From a virus: a stretch of 64,000 nucleotides of DNA. This document shows positions 36,868 through 44,435 of this stretch, one piece after another (position 1 is the first letter of the stretch; the number at the start of each line of letters is the position of its first letter). The stretch covers positions 62,001 to 126,000 of IMG/VR virus record IMGVR_UViG_3300010354_000045; one strand, 5' to 3'. The notes under the pieces are model-generated. The model saw only the letters and a program-made list of their open reading frames with translations. It searched no databases and was not told the origin of the DNA. A program made the translations under genes and the position numbers.

Positions 36868-37490
36868 GATAATTCTTTAACCTTTTTCTTCGCAGGTGCT
36901 AGTTCTTCGGCCATCCTACGGAAATTAGCAGCTTCTTTAGCTAACTTATCAGCTTGGCTGCGATAAAATTTTGCCTTAGCCTCCGGGCTAGCATCTTCAT
37001 TTATTGTTGCAGTTACTGATTCTGTAGTAGATTCGTTAACACTAGCCGATGTTGTTTTACTAGGATCACTCGGCGGATCTTTTTTAACAACTCTTTCAGG
37101 GCCTGGTGCAATTGAAAGATCATCAACTGCTACTCCACGTTGTTCTGCAATAATCTGATTCAATTCAGAAAGAAGAAGACTAGTAGAAGTAGTAGGAGTC
37201 ATTTCAATTTGATTAGTAGGTACCTTAACTAATCGACCTTGAACGTGAAATGCTGCCAACATAGTACTGCCGTCTGGTAGTGTAGATCTAGCCATTGCCT
37301 CAGCAAATTCGTAAGCAGTTTGACCTGAGTTACTTTCGACTAGATTAATTAGTGAATCGTGATAGCTATCTGGCAAATTTTCAGTAGGTACAATTAGACA
37401 GCTATTAGCCTCTCCGGGCAAGGTGCGATATGCTACTACACACCTTTTTCCAGTAGATTTTACTCTACCTACATGTTTAAGGACTGCCAT
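36864..37490 (-). CDS. Unknown protein with helical C-terminus
   Basis: The 208-aa protein has a globular first half (LKHVGRVKSTGKRCVVAYR, LIVPTENLPDSYHDSLINLV), a Pro/Ser/Thr-rich linker about 125-165, and a charged helical end (Ala/Lys/Glu-rich, ending KKKVKELS). The length of the linker and the helix suggest an adaptor. It couples to neighbours by TAATG and GTGA overlaps. I do not recognise the family. Position downstream of the MoxR/VWA pair makes a partner role possible but unproven. Confidence 0.55.
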   Translation of the reverse strand: MAVLKHVGRVKSTGKRCVVAYRTLPGEANSCLIVPTENLPDSYHDSLINLVESNSGQTAYEFAEAMARSTLPDGSTMLAAFHVQGRLVKVPTNQIEMTPTTSTSLLLSELNQIIAEQRGVAVDDLSIAPGPERVVKKDPPSDPSKTTSASVNESTTESVTATINEDASPEAKAKFYRSQADKLAKEAANFRRMAEELAPAKKKVKELS

Positions 37491-37723
37491 TATTGCTTTG
37501 CCTCTTCAGCTTGCTTGGCAACTTGATCTAAGAAATTAGTTAACTTAGTGTAAGTTTGTCCAACTGCAACCATTTCATTTGGCTTAAATGCACCTCTTGA
37601 ACTAGCAATGTCGATGATAACCTTCATTGCGTTAAGATCATTAATGTTTAGATCAGCTGACGGTGCTGTCTGTTCAGCGGTTTGCTGTTCTGGTGCCTGT
37701 GCGTTTTGCTCGGTTGTATTCAT
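37490..37723 (-). CDS. Small Gln/Ala-rich protein
   Basis: The 77-aa protein has a disordered Gln/Thr/Pro-rich first 25 residues and then a helical segment (DLNINDLNAMKVIIDIASSR, TYTKLTNFLDQVAKQAEE). A good AAGGAG site precedes the ATG. Similar small two-part proteins are common in aquatic T4-like phages. No function is assigned. Confidence 0.55.
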   Translation of the reverse strand: MNTTEQNAQAPEQQTAEQTAPSADLNINDLNAMKVIIDIASSRGAFKPNEMVAVGQTYTKLTNFLDQVAKQAEEAKQ

Positions 37724-37754
37724 GAATTCTCCTTATAATGAATATCAATCTTAA

Positions 37755-38042
37755 TTATCTTGTTTGCGTAAATGGACAAGCAATCGTGAAAAAACTCAGT
37801 TCTTTTTCACTTTCAAATCCAATTCTTGTATTATAGACAATAGTATTTGTTTCATCTAAAGTTATACCTTGTCCTATATAATACCTATTATTTAAATTAG
37901 ACATTATCCATTGATTAACAGATCTGATTAAAGACGGATTGTATTTGTTTAATGTAGTATACTTAAAATGAGGGCAAGGTACCTTGACCCTCCTTAAATC
38001 AAAATAGTTGAGCGGATTAGGTTTTCCGTTCTTTAGAGCCAT
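37755..38042 (-). CDS. Unknown 95-aa protein following the VWA gene
   Basis: The ATG follows the VWA stop directly (TAAATG), so it is coupled to it. The sequence is basic at the start (LRRVKVPCPHFKYTTL), has a helix-like WIMSNLNNRYYIG segment and ends in beta-like strands. No family is recognised. Its constant company with the VWA gene could be checked in relatives. Confidence 0.5.
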   Translation of the reverse strand: MALKNGKPNPLNYFDLRRVKVPCPHFKYTTLNKYNPSLIRSVNQWIMSNLNNRYYIGQGITLDETNTIVYNTRIGFESEKELSFFTIACPFTQTR

Positions 38043-39227
38043 TTAAGCAGGTTCCTTTAGAGTTTCGTAATAAGCATATTCTCCAAAGGGAGGAACAATT
38101 TTATCATTCCCGTGAATGATAAAGACAGTATCGCAATAGATATCGTCTCCCCAACTACCGCAAGGGTACCCATCAGTAAACATGATAAACTTTTTAGGTT
38201 GAATATCATTAGACTTCATATATTGCCAATTAGCATCAAAGTCAGTGCCGCCGCCCCCTGCTGGCTCATATTCGTCAAATTCGTCCATTGTGTAACCGTC
38301 ATAATCTTTTTCATTATAAATTTCGGTATCAAAACACCAAAGCTTAATCTTAAAATCTTTGTATTCTTGCATAATACCTTTAATTTCACTTAAGAAGTCT
38401 TTGGCCTGCTCGTCACCAATAGAACCACTCATGTCAATAGCAACACAGATATCAATAGTTTCTTCGTAATTAGTACCTGGTAAGACAGCGTTCATGTGCC
38501 AACCCTTACGGTTAGGCCTGATAAATGTATAATCGTTTTTAATAGTGCTTTGGATTTGCTGACGAAGAATTTCTCGCCAATTCATTTTTGGCTCAGTAAA
38601 TTCTTTAATCATACGTGCAATGCTAGCAGGAACATTACCTGCACCCGCCGCCTGGGCCGCCTGCATAGTAGCTTCACGAATTTCATCTCGAATCTGTTTA
38701 AGTTCGTCTTTACTATATTGCGGACGATTTCCTTTGCCTTCTTCACCCCAATCAATATGATCATCGAGTAATTGTCCAAGAGCCTCTAACTCTTGCTCGT
38801 CCATTTCGTCAAAAATCTTGTCGTAGATTTCTTCTGCACCCATGCCGTAATATTTAGGATCGTGAAAAATCTTAATACCCGGAATATTATGATCTCCGAT
38901 TTTATCTCGTACAATTTGACCGTTAGCACAAAAGTCAGCGGCAATGTTAAAGATACGAGGATTACGACCTTCACGGCGATTCATATGATCGAACACGTTA
39001 TGGAGGATTTCGTGTGCAATGACAAACTCGACCTGTTTAACAGTCAACGGCTCAAAAAATTTACGATTAAAATAAATAGCCCTACCGTCAGTTGCCGCTG
39101 TAAAACACCAGTCTTCTGCTTCTTTAATCTGCAGGCGTGTAGCCATATTACCAAAGAACGGATGGCGAAGTAGTAGACCTACTCGTGCTACAATAATTTT
39201 ATCTATGATAGGGTCAAAATGTGCCAT
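38043..39227 (-). CDS. VWA-domain protein with N-terminal zincin-like domain (DUF2201-type)
   Basis: Residues 1-150 contain HEILH (72-76) in a VEFVIAHEILHNVFDH segment, the HExxH pattern of metallopeptidase-like domains, followed by NIAADFCANGQI, which fits the DUF2201 N-terminal family. Residues about 258-394 form a von Willebrand A domain with an intact MIDAS: D265-M-S-G-S269, the GGGGTDFD loop and FTDGYP. In cells such proteins act with MoxR AAA+ ATPases as chaperones or regulators. Here the MoxR gene is the next upstream, which makes a functional pair very likely. It has its own sigma70-type promoter. Substrate unknown; whether the zincin domain cleaves is undetermined. Confidence 0.82.
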   Translation of the reverse strand: MAHFDPIIDKIIVARVGLLLRHPFFGNMATRLQIKEAEDWCFTAATDGRAIYFNRKFFEPLTVKQVEFVIAHEILHNVFDHMNRREGRNPRIFNIAADFCANGQIVRDKIGDHNIPGIKIFHDPKYYGMGAEEIYDKIFDEMDEQELEALGQLLDDHIDWGEEGKGNRPQYSKDELKQIRDEIREATMQAAQAAGAGNVPASIARMIKEFTEPKMNWREILRQQIQSTIKNDYTFIRPNRKGWHMNAVLPGTNYEETIDICVAIDMSGSIGDEQAKDFLSEIKGIMQEYKDFKIKLWCFDTEIYNEKDYDGYTMDEFDEYEPAGGGGTDFDANWQYMKSNDIQPKKFIMFTDGYPCGSWGDDIYCDTVFIIHGNDKIVPPFGEYAYYETLKEPA

Positions 39228-39254
39228 TGTTAATTCCTTTTTGCTAATGTATAT

Positions 39255-39283
39255 AGTATAACAGGACCCGGAGGTCCTGTCAA
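39255..39283 (-). promoter_or_regulatory. Sigma70-type promoter for the VWA gene, with palindromic spacer
   Basis: On the minus strand a perfect -35 TTGACA (39278-39283) and -10 TATACT (39255-39260) are separated by 17 bp. It drives the VWA-to-thyX operon. The spacer contains a perfect palindrome that reaches into the -35 box, so a repressor could plausibly block it. Confidence 0.8.
39261..39280. repeat. Perfect palindrome between the promoter boxes
   Basis: ACAGGACC (39261-39268) and its complement GGTCCTGT (39273-39280) are separated by CGGA. The eight-bp arms lie between the -10 and -35 elements of the VWA promoter. There is no T-run on either side, so it is not an intrinsic terminator. 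Operator-like geometry is the simplest reading. Confidence 0.7.
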
Positions 39284-39299
39284 ATGGTATGTAACCAAA

Positions 39300-40388
39300 T
39301 TATTTCTCAGTTGCCTGCGAAATGTACTTACCAAATCGTGAATGGAATTCGTCAAAACATTTGATTTCGTCTGGATCCAACGGAAGCTTGTATTGGCTAA
39401 GTGCAACCTTAGTGCCCATAATAACAAGTTCTGTTTCAAAATTATCCATCATAAACTGGAAGAAATAGTTAACCTGATCATTCCAATTCTTAGCTTTACG
39501 ATCACAAGAATCTTTGAGTTCGTAGCACAAGCTAACAACCAAAGAATATTGAGCAGAAATTTCTTTACTGTCCATTTTCTTAACCTTGCCCGACAGTACG
39601 TCTGATGGATTAGGCATTTTAGCTGAATGTTTACGATGTGCCATAAACTTAACAGCAAGGCCTTCACCAACAGCACCGCTAACAAGGTCAGTTAACGTGC
39701 TTTCATCAGTGTCGTCGTCGATAAGAAGTTCGCTAACAAAAGACCAAGAACGGGGAGTAGCAAAGGCACGCGAGCTAGACTTGGGATCAAAGTCATACAG
39801 ATCTTTCTTACTAAAAGTCAGGAAACCAACAACGTCCTTATGAACTTTGTTTTCAGTAGCCCACTCAAAGTAATCTTCCCAGTCTACAGTCATTTCCAAG
39901 TGAACAAACCGGTTAGCCAGCGGAGCAGGCATACGATAAGTAACACCTTTGTCACTTTCGCGATTACCAGCGGCAACAATGCTAACATTGTCAGGCAAGC
40001 GATAAGTGCCAACACGGCGGTTCAAAACTAGTTGATAAGCCGCAGCCTGTACACTAGGTGCAGCCGAATTCATTTCGTCAAGAAACAGAATAATCTGTTT
40101 GTATTGAGAAGCAAGTTCTTCGTCGGGTAGTTCAATTGGCGGCGCCCACTCCATCTTGTTCGATGTAGAATTGAAATAAGGAATGCCCTTAATATCAGTA
40201 GGTTCCCAAAGACTCAATCGAACGTCAATAACATGAGCGTCGAGCTCTAGGCCCATTTGTTTGATAATGTCCGACTTGCCAATACCTGGGGGACCCCACA
40301 GGAATAGAGGACGTTTATTTTTAAAGGCTTTACGCAGAGACTTTTTTGCTGCTTTTGGCCCAACAGTGCGACTAATGATTTCTGCCAT
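39300..40388 (-). CDS. MoxR-type AAA+ ATPase
   Basis: The 362-aa protein has Walker A GPPGIGKS (32-39), Walker B ILFLDEMN (100-107), a sensor-1-like Asn in VAAGNRESD and an Arg in MPAPLANRF that is the usual arginine finger context. This architecture is that of MoxR AAA+ ATPases, which form hexamers and remodel target proteins with a VWA partner. The partner gene lies immediately downstream. The gene has its own near-consensus promoter and an AAAGGAAAC ribosome site. It may remodel a host or viral complex early in infection. The target cannot be inferred. Confidence 0.88.
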   Translation of the reverse strand: MAEIISRTVGPKAAKKSLRKAFKNKRPLFLWGPPGIGKSDIIKQMGLELDAHVIDVRLSLWEPTDIKGIPYFNSTSNKMEWAPPIELPDEELASQYKQIILFLDEMNSAAPSVQAAAYQLVLNRRVGTYRLPDNVSIVAAGNRESDKGVTYRMPAPLANRFVHLEMTVDWEDYFEWATENKVHKDVVGFLTFSKKDLYDFDPKSSSRAFATPRSWSFVSELLIDDDTDESTLTDLVSGAVGEGLAVKFMAHRKHSAKMPNPSDVLSGKVKKMDSKEISAQYSLVVSLCYELKDSCDRKAKNWNDQVNYFFQFMMDNFETELVIMGTKVALSQYKLPLDPDEIKCFDEFHSRFGKYISQATEK

Positions 40389-40436
40389 TTTGTTTCCTTT
40401 AAGTTAACGGCGGGTGAAGTAATTTGCTATGTGTCT

Positions 40437-40465
40437 ATTATATGGCAGAAGTTGTGTAACGTCAA
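40437..40465 (-). promoter_or_regulatory. Sigma70-type promoter for the MoxR gene
   Basis: On the minus strand TTGACG (40460-40465) and a perfect TATAAT (40437-40442) are 17 bp apart, in the 94-base gap before the MoxR gene. The -10 box lies about 50 bases before the ATG. This is a host-type promoter, expected to work from the start of infection. Confidence 0.82.
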
Positions 40466-40482
40466 GCAGATTTTTTGAATTT

Positions 40483-40893
40483 TTAGTCAGTTTCGTCCAA
40501 ATTGCCTAATTCTTTTTGGCGTTCGTACATTGCCTTAATGAGTCCAAATTTTCTAATGTCGTCAGAAAACAACATTAGTTCGAAACTCTTTTTTTCGGAA
40601 AACACTGTAATACTTTGATTGGTTAGATAATATGGACAGTCAATATATTTTTCTAAAAAAATGATAGTCTGCGGACTTAGTTCAATTGGTTCAGTAAATG
40701 GAATTTCATAACATTGAACATTTAACGTTTCATTAAGGAATTCAAATCCTTCGTCACTTAATCTATATGCCGTATCTTTGCCCACTCGAGTAGATTGCCA
40801 CCATTTTCTGCCAAATAATTTTACATTAGCATCGTCAATGCTTTTGCCCCATTGTTGTAAAAAAATTTTAGTTAGGGCATTCTTAGAAATCAT
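40483..40893 (-). CDS. Unknown 136-aa protein, last gene of the folE operon
   Basis: The ATGA overlap with the preceding gene shows coupled translation. The sequence (LTKIFLQQWGKSIDDANVKLF, then YRLSDEGFEFLNETL) is alpha/beta with no catalytic motif that I recognise. The RLSDEGFEF element recurs in small proteins of T4-like aquatic phages. Function unknown. Confidence 0.55.
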   Translation of the reverse strand: MISKNALTKIFLQQWGKSIDDANVKLFGRKWWQSTRVGKDTAYRLSDEGFEFLNETLNVQCYEIPFTEPIELSPQTIIFLEKYIDCPYYLTNQSITVFSEKKSFELMLFSDDIRKFGLIKAMYERQKELGNLDETD

Positions 40894-41174
40894 TTAATAA
40901 TTTCGCCCTGAGTCAATTTAACTACTTGAAAATCTGAAGTTCCAAATGTTAAGTTAAGTTTCTTAGCTAAATTATGTGCATGTCCAGGATTGCTAAATGA
41001 CACTTTTTTATATTTAGGACCTGGATAATTTACTAGACTGTTAAATGTTTTAAGATTAAAGGGCTGTCCTTTGTAAAAGACAGCCCAAATAGCATCAGCT
41101 TCTAAAATCTGCTCTGCTTTATATGTTTTTTTATTAATATGTTCTAGTAATACTTTTGGTTTTGGTCTACTCAT
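40890..41174 (-). CDS. Unknown 94-aa basic protein
   Basis: A small, Lys-rich protein (about 15% Lys) with a YPGPKYKKVSFSNPGHAHNLAKKL segment that ends in a likely helix. It overlaps the next gene by ATGA. A late-type GATAAATA box lies 28 bases upstream of its ATG, so it may also be expressed late. The positive charge would suit nucleic-acid contact, but this is only inference. Confidence 0.5.
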   Translation of the reverse strand: MSRPKPKVLLEHINKKTYKAEQILEADAIWAVFYKGQPFNLKTFNSLVNYPGPKYKKVSFSNPGHAHNLAKKLNLTFGTSDFQVVKLTQGEIIK

Positions 41175-41201
41175 AAATGCGTCCTACATTAAGTACGCAT
41201 A

Positions 41202-41209
41202 TATTTATC
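41202..41209 (-). promoter_or_regulatory. Candidate late promoter element on the minus strand
   Basis: On the minus strand GATAAATA followed by TATG matches the box at 22559 exactly. It is in the 36-base gap before the gene starting at 41174. This would allow a late transcript within an early operon. Confidence 0.35.
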
Positions 41210-41210
41210 A

Positions 41211-41459
41211 TTATTTTGTGTCTTCAAAACCTCCACCGTCCATAGTTACTGAAATAACTTCGGTGTTTACACTTTGTTTTAAATCGTTAAATAATGATTC
41301 GTAATCTCTTGTTAGTTTTTCTAAAACTTCTGCAAGGGCTAGGGATATTAATCTAGCCTGCTGAATGTTTATTTTTATTTCTTTACTTTGACTTAATTCA
41401 GCAGATCTTACCTGTTGAATAAATTGTGTGATAGGTGTTGTATTAATCTGATTTTGCAT
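41211..41459 (-). CDS. Unknown 82-aa helical protein
   Basis: The protein is almost all helix-compatible (TQFIQQVRSAELSQSKEIKI, ARLISLALAEVLEKLTRDY), with a short Gly-rich end. It overlaps the preceding gene by 17 bases. It could form a dimeric coiled coil. No function can be given. Confidence 0.5.
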   Translation of the reverse strand: MQNQINTTPITQFIQQVRSAELSQSKEIKINIQQARLISLALAEVLEKLTRDYESLFNDLKQSVNTEVISVTMDGGGFEDTK

Positions 41460-41922
41460 TTGATAACACCATTTTCATTTCAAGTTCGCTTTTAAAAGGG
41501 CCTTTAAATGGATATCGTTCTACAGTAATTGCTTTAGGGCAAAAACTTTTGACCCAGCCTTTGTTAAATTTGATAATATAATATCCTGCACAGTACAAAC
41601 TTTTACTAGCATTACTTTTAGTAAAAAGGGGAAGCTTCCTTCTCACATCATACATGGCATTATAAGGTTTACATAGTGTTGGATATCCATGACATTCATA
41701 AGAGTCTACCGTTTGTATTTTGACTTTTGGTTTAGTAAGAAAAAAGTCTTTGCCAAATTGTTTAGTTAAGTCGTCTTTTTTGTTAAACATTACCTCGCCG
41801 GTAGTACTACTAAGAATAAATTTGTTATTTTCTTTTTTATGTAAAGTGGCAATTTTTTCTCCACTTTTTTCTACGATCCAAAATTTACCGTCTACAATTG
41901 GTTTTGCGTGTATCTCTGTCAT
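41443..41922 (-). CDS. Unknown 159-aa protein with strong ribosome site
   Basis: A GGAGGAG ribosome site lies just before the ATG. The sequence has a beta-rich first half (FWIVEKSGEKIATLHKKENN, FILSSTTGEVMFNKKDD), a Lys-rich centre and a Cys pair (CHGYPTLCKPYNAMYD, about residues 74-88). I do not recognise it. An AATAAATA box overlaps the stop of the upstream gene and could start transcription here late in infection. Confidence 0.5.
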   Translation of the reverse strand: MTEIHAKPIVDGKFWIVEKSGEKIATLHKKENNKFILSSTTGEVMFNKKDDLTKQFGKDFFLTKPKVKIQTVDSYECHGYPTLCKPYNAMYDVRRKLPLFTKSNASKSLYCAGYYIIKFNKGWVKSFCPKAITVERYPFKGPFKSELEMKMVLSNAKSD

Positions 41923-41937
41923 AACTCCTCCTGGAAA

Positions 41938-42150
41938 TTATTTATTTTTAGATTCATATTCTGAGATTGCTGCTCTTACATCACGTTGTAGAGCTTCCCA
42001 GTCAGTATGAAAATCAATACGACCGTCTTCGTGTTCAATTCTGGTACTGTGACTACCATGAGTAATTTTAGGCCACCCATTTGTAGGAACATTTGTCATT
42101 TCTGCTACGTCAGCAGATTCAATTACTTGAGTTTTCTTTTTTCTTGGCAT
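41938..42150 (-). CDS. Unknown 70-aa protein with basic N-terminus
   Basis: The protein starts PRKKKTQVIESADVAEM and ends in a helix (DWEALQRDVRAAISEYESKNK). A GGAGAG site at the end of the RNase H gene precedes the ATG. The basic start could contact nucleic acid. No family is recognised. Confidence 0.5.
   Translation of the reverse strand: MPRKKKTQVIESADVAEMTNVPTNGWPKITHGSHSTRIEHEDGRIDFHTDWEALQRDVRAAISEYESKNK
41939..41946 (-). promoter_or_regulatory. Weak candidate late promoter element
   Basis: On the minus strand AATAAATA lies 17 bases before the ATG at 41922, similar spacing to the gp6 box. It overlaps the final codons (Asn-Lys-stop) of the preceding gene, so its presence may only reflect Asn/Lys codons in an AT-rich genome. 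Confidence 0.25.
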
Positions 42151-42151
42151 A

Positions 42152-43138
42152 TTACTCTCCTAAATACTTTGCTTGAAATGGTTCTGCATACTGCTGAATA
42201 TTGTCTGCAATTTTTTTCATATCCCATGCGTTGCAAAATTTAAGCATTCTGATTCCAACCTGAGATATATTTTTTTGAACACATCCTGATTTGATAGTTT
42301 CTTTAATTACTTCTTTAATATGATCTGGTTGATGTGAAAGGTCAATTAGTCTTCGATTTCTTTCATAGTCGTCTAACACACGATGTTCTTTACCCTCGTG
42401 ATCTACCCAGCGTTGAAGCATGAGATTATTCCAATTAAATCCTTTGCTTTTACGATCTTCAAAAGCTTCTGTAAGTCCAACTTTATTTTTAGTTCCTTTG
42501 ACACGCACACCAGGATATGCAGAAAACACGTTGTCGCTAGTATCACCCCGCATACATTTTTCAAATAGTAACCATTCTGGGTTTGGAATAGATTTAGGTT
42601 CCCCTGTTTTTTTATCTTTAACAAGTTTACCTTTAGCATCAAATATACCCTCGTGTGTAATATGATGCTCTTGTACTCCATTATACTGACTTACATTAGG
42701 AGAGATTAATTGCACAAAATCACTGTCTGTGGATATAATCACATGACGATCATTAGGATGACTTTGAATAAAACCAGCAATTAAATCGTCTGCTTCTAAT
42801 GTCGGATTATGAAGGACTGTACAGTTTGTCTTTTCGCTAATAAAAGATTTAAATTCGTCGAACGCTTCCCAAAAGAGTTTATCTTCTTCTTGCTCTTTAA
42901 GAGTTAGTGCTGCACGGCTTTCGGCACGATTTCTTTTATAAGGTTCGTAATAGTCTTTGCGCCAGCTACGACCTTCGAGACAGAAGACAACATGTTTCCC
43001 CTCAAAATCGTGCCAGGCTTTTTTAATTGAGTTAAAAGTAATATGAAACGCCATTCCTAGTTTAATATCACTAGATCCTTGGATTACATGGCGTGCTCTA
43101 AAAAATGTGTTTGCAGTATCAACTAGTATATAAGTCAT
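42152..43138 (-). CDS. rnh: T4 RNase H-type 5' nuclease (FEN-1 family)
   Basis: The 328-aa protein has the metal-binding acidic blocks of flap/5' nucleases: ILVDTANTFFRA (Asp7), LEADDLIAGF, STDSDFVQLI and RGDTSDNVF, with the helical-arch region in between (RKDYYEPYKRNRAESRAAL). T4 RNase H (305 aa) removes RNA primers and 5' flaps on the lagging strand together with gp32 and the clamp. Length and motif order agree. Its start overlaps the preceding gene by ATGA, in the same operon as folE and queE, so replication and base modification genes are expressed together. Confidence 0.85.
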   Translation of the reverse strand: MTYILVDTANTFFRARHVIQGSSDIKLGMAFHITFNSIKKAWHDFEGKHVVFCLEGRSWRKDYYEPYKRNRAESRAALTLKEQEEDKLFWEAFDEFKSFISEKTNCTVLHNPTLEADDLIAGFIQSHPNDRHVIISTDSDFVQLISPNVSQYNGVQEHHITHEGIFDAKGKLVKDKKTGEPKSIPNPEWLLFEKCMRGDTSDNVFSAYPGVRVKGTKNKVGLTEAFEDRKSKGFNWNNLMLQRWVDHEGKEHRVLDDYERNRRLIDLSHQPDHIKEVIKETIKSGCVQKNISQVGIRMLKFCNAWDMKKIADNIQQYAEPFQAKYLGE

Positions 43139-43584
43139 TCTACTTGGGCCTTGCCCCCAGCAAGTTTTGTTACATTAATAAAACCAGCATTACGATTGGT
43201 ATCTAACCCTTCTTCTGCTAGCATGTTTCTTGCTAGATCACGGAACCAACGATCGACAATTTCTTCTTCTGGATCGCCGTCATAACCATAACCTGCTTGC
43301 TTCAATTGTACAATAAAATGCTCATTCCAGTCAAGTTCAAAAAAGCCATTTCGAACGTTATCTTTATTTACTTTGGTATCAAGTACAGCTACCCAAGGTT
43401 CTCCTCGTTTAGTTGCACGTTCTTTTGGAGTTAACTTAGCAGTTTCTTCTTCTTCTAATGCTTTTTCAGCAGCTTCTTTAGCCTTAGCTACTTGTGCTTC
43501 AGCTTCAGCAATTTTAGATTTGGTAAGTTCTAGAGTTTGTTCCATCTCAGTTATACCAAAAATTTTCTTTAAAAATGTTTTCAT
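43135..43584 (-). CDS. Unknown protein with N-terminal coiled coil
   Basis: An upstream in-frame ATG at 43596 exists, but the ATG at 43584 shares its A with the queE stop (TAATG), which is the coupling seen throughout this operon, so I choose it (149 aa). The first ~60 residues are a charged Ala/Glu/Lys helix (long coiled coil). The second half is globular (DWNEHFIVQLKQAGYGYDGD, EEIVDRWFRDLARNML). No known family is recognised. It lies between queE and rnh. Confidence 0.55.
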   Translation of the reverse strand: MKTFLKKIFGITEMEQTLELTKSKIAEAEAQVAKAKEAAEKALEEEETAKLTPKERATKRGEPWVAVLDTKVNKDNVRNGFFELDWNEHFIVQLKQAGYGYDGDPEEEIVDRWFRDLARNMLAEEGLDTNRNAGFINVTKLAGGKAQVE

Positions 43585-44435
43585 TAAGTGCCCCATTCAT
43601 TTTTAAATAACGGAACTTGCAATCTATCACTATATCTAAGTCCGTATTTCATAGCAAGTTCTGCTACTTTTCTATTATTCATACTGTACACACTTTCAAC
43701 ACCGCCAACGGGCATAATATAGATATTGCCTTTAAATCCGTGTCTTCGATAAATGTCTACAACTTCTAAAACTTCGTCAGCATCTTCATTAGAAGCAATT
43801 ACAAATTTTAAGTAAGTATGTCCAAGTTTTTCATATTGGCAAACTACATCAGGACGAATTGCATCTTCTCTACTTTCACCACTTACACTTAATTTTGCAC
43901 TAACGCTAAATGTTAGTGAGTTGTGACCTCTTTGTTCAATGCCCCAATTGTAAAGATAATTTCGAAAATCTTTTGATATTTCTTGGGTACCGTTAGTTTC
44001 AAAAGTTATTTCTTTAAGATTCTTCATCTTAGGGTGTTCTAGTAAATCAGGATAGTTTCTTTGCCAACCTAACAATGGCTCACCTCCTGTGATAACTAAA
44101 TGTTCGTCTCGCCATTCTTTGTATGGGAGCATTTCGCAGATACTCTCTGCAATGCTGTCTGTTGTAAGTACTGGTGAAAGGTCTTTGAACCTAGGATCCC
44201 AACTAGCATAAGAATCGCAACCGGTATGAACAAGAGGTAAATCTCTATATTGTTTAAACTCTCCAATACGTTCTGCAATAACGTGTCGTTCATTTGATTT
44301 TTCTCCTCTAGGCAGACCAAATCCGTCACAGGTAAAATTACATCCAAACACACGTAAGAAAACGGAAGGTACACCCATATACCTTCCTTCACCTTGTATG
44401 CTATAAAATAATTCTGCTACTTTTAGTTTACTCAT
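43584..44435 (-). CDS. queE: 7-carboxy-7-deazaguanine synthase QueE, phage type (radical SAM)
   Basis: The protein starts with the QueE hallmark ELFYSIQGEGRYMGVPSVFLR, followed by Cys32 and Cys36 in FGCNFTC. The third cluster cysteine appears to be Cys73 (TGCDSYASW), 36 residues later instead of three, with a VITGGEPLLGW glycine-rich SAM motif and FETNGT later. QueE converts 6-carboxytetrahydropterin to 7-carboxy-7-deazaguanine (CDG) using SAM and a 4Fe-4S cluster. With FolE, the QueD-like protein and the DpdA-like protein in this window, it belongs to a DNA 7-deazaguanine pathway. The family is certain; the Cys73 ligand is inferred. Confidence 0.93.
   Translation of the reverse strand: MSKLKVAELFYSIQGEGRYMGVPSVFLRVFGCNFTCDGFGLPRGEKSNERHVIAERIGEFKQYRDLPLVHTGCDSYASWDPRFKDLSPVLTTDSIAESICEMLPYKEWRDEHLVITGGEPLLGWQRNYPDLLEHPKMKNLKEITFETNGTQEISKDFRNYLYNWGIEQRGHNSLTFSVSAKLSVSGESREDAIRPDVVCQYEKLGHTYLKFVIASNEDADEVLEVVDIYRRHGFKGNIYIMPVGGVESVYSMNNRKVAELAMKYGLRYSDRLQVPLFKNEWGT

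Noticed and set aside
36867-36900. ATG start for the 106-residue protein instead of GTG
   Set aside because: No ATG exists upstream in frame before the preceding stop, and the GTGA overlap fits neighbouring junctions.
38112-39173. Several plus-strand frames over the VWA gene
   Set aside because: They mirror the VWA gene, lack ribosome sites, and break up between relatives of this codon usage type; no independent support.
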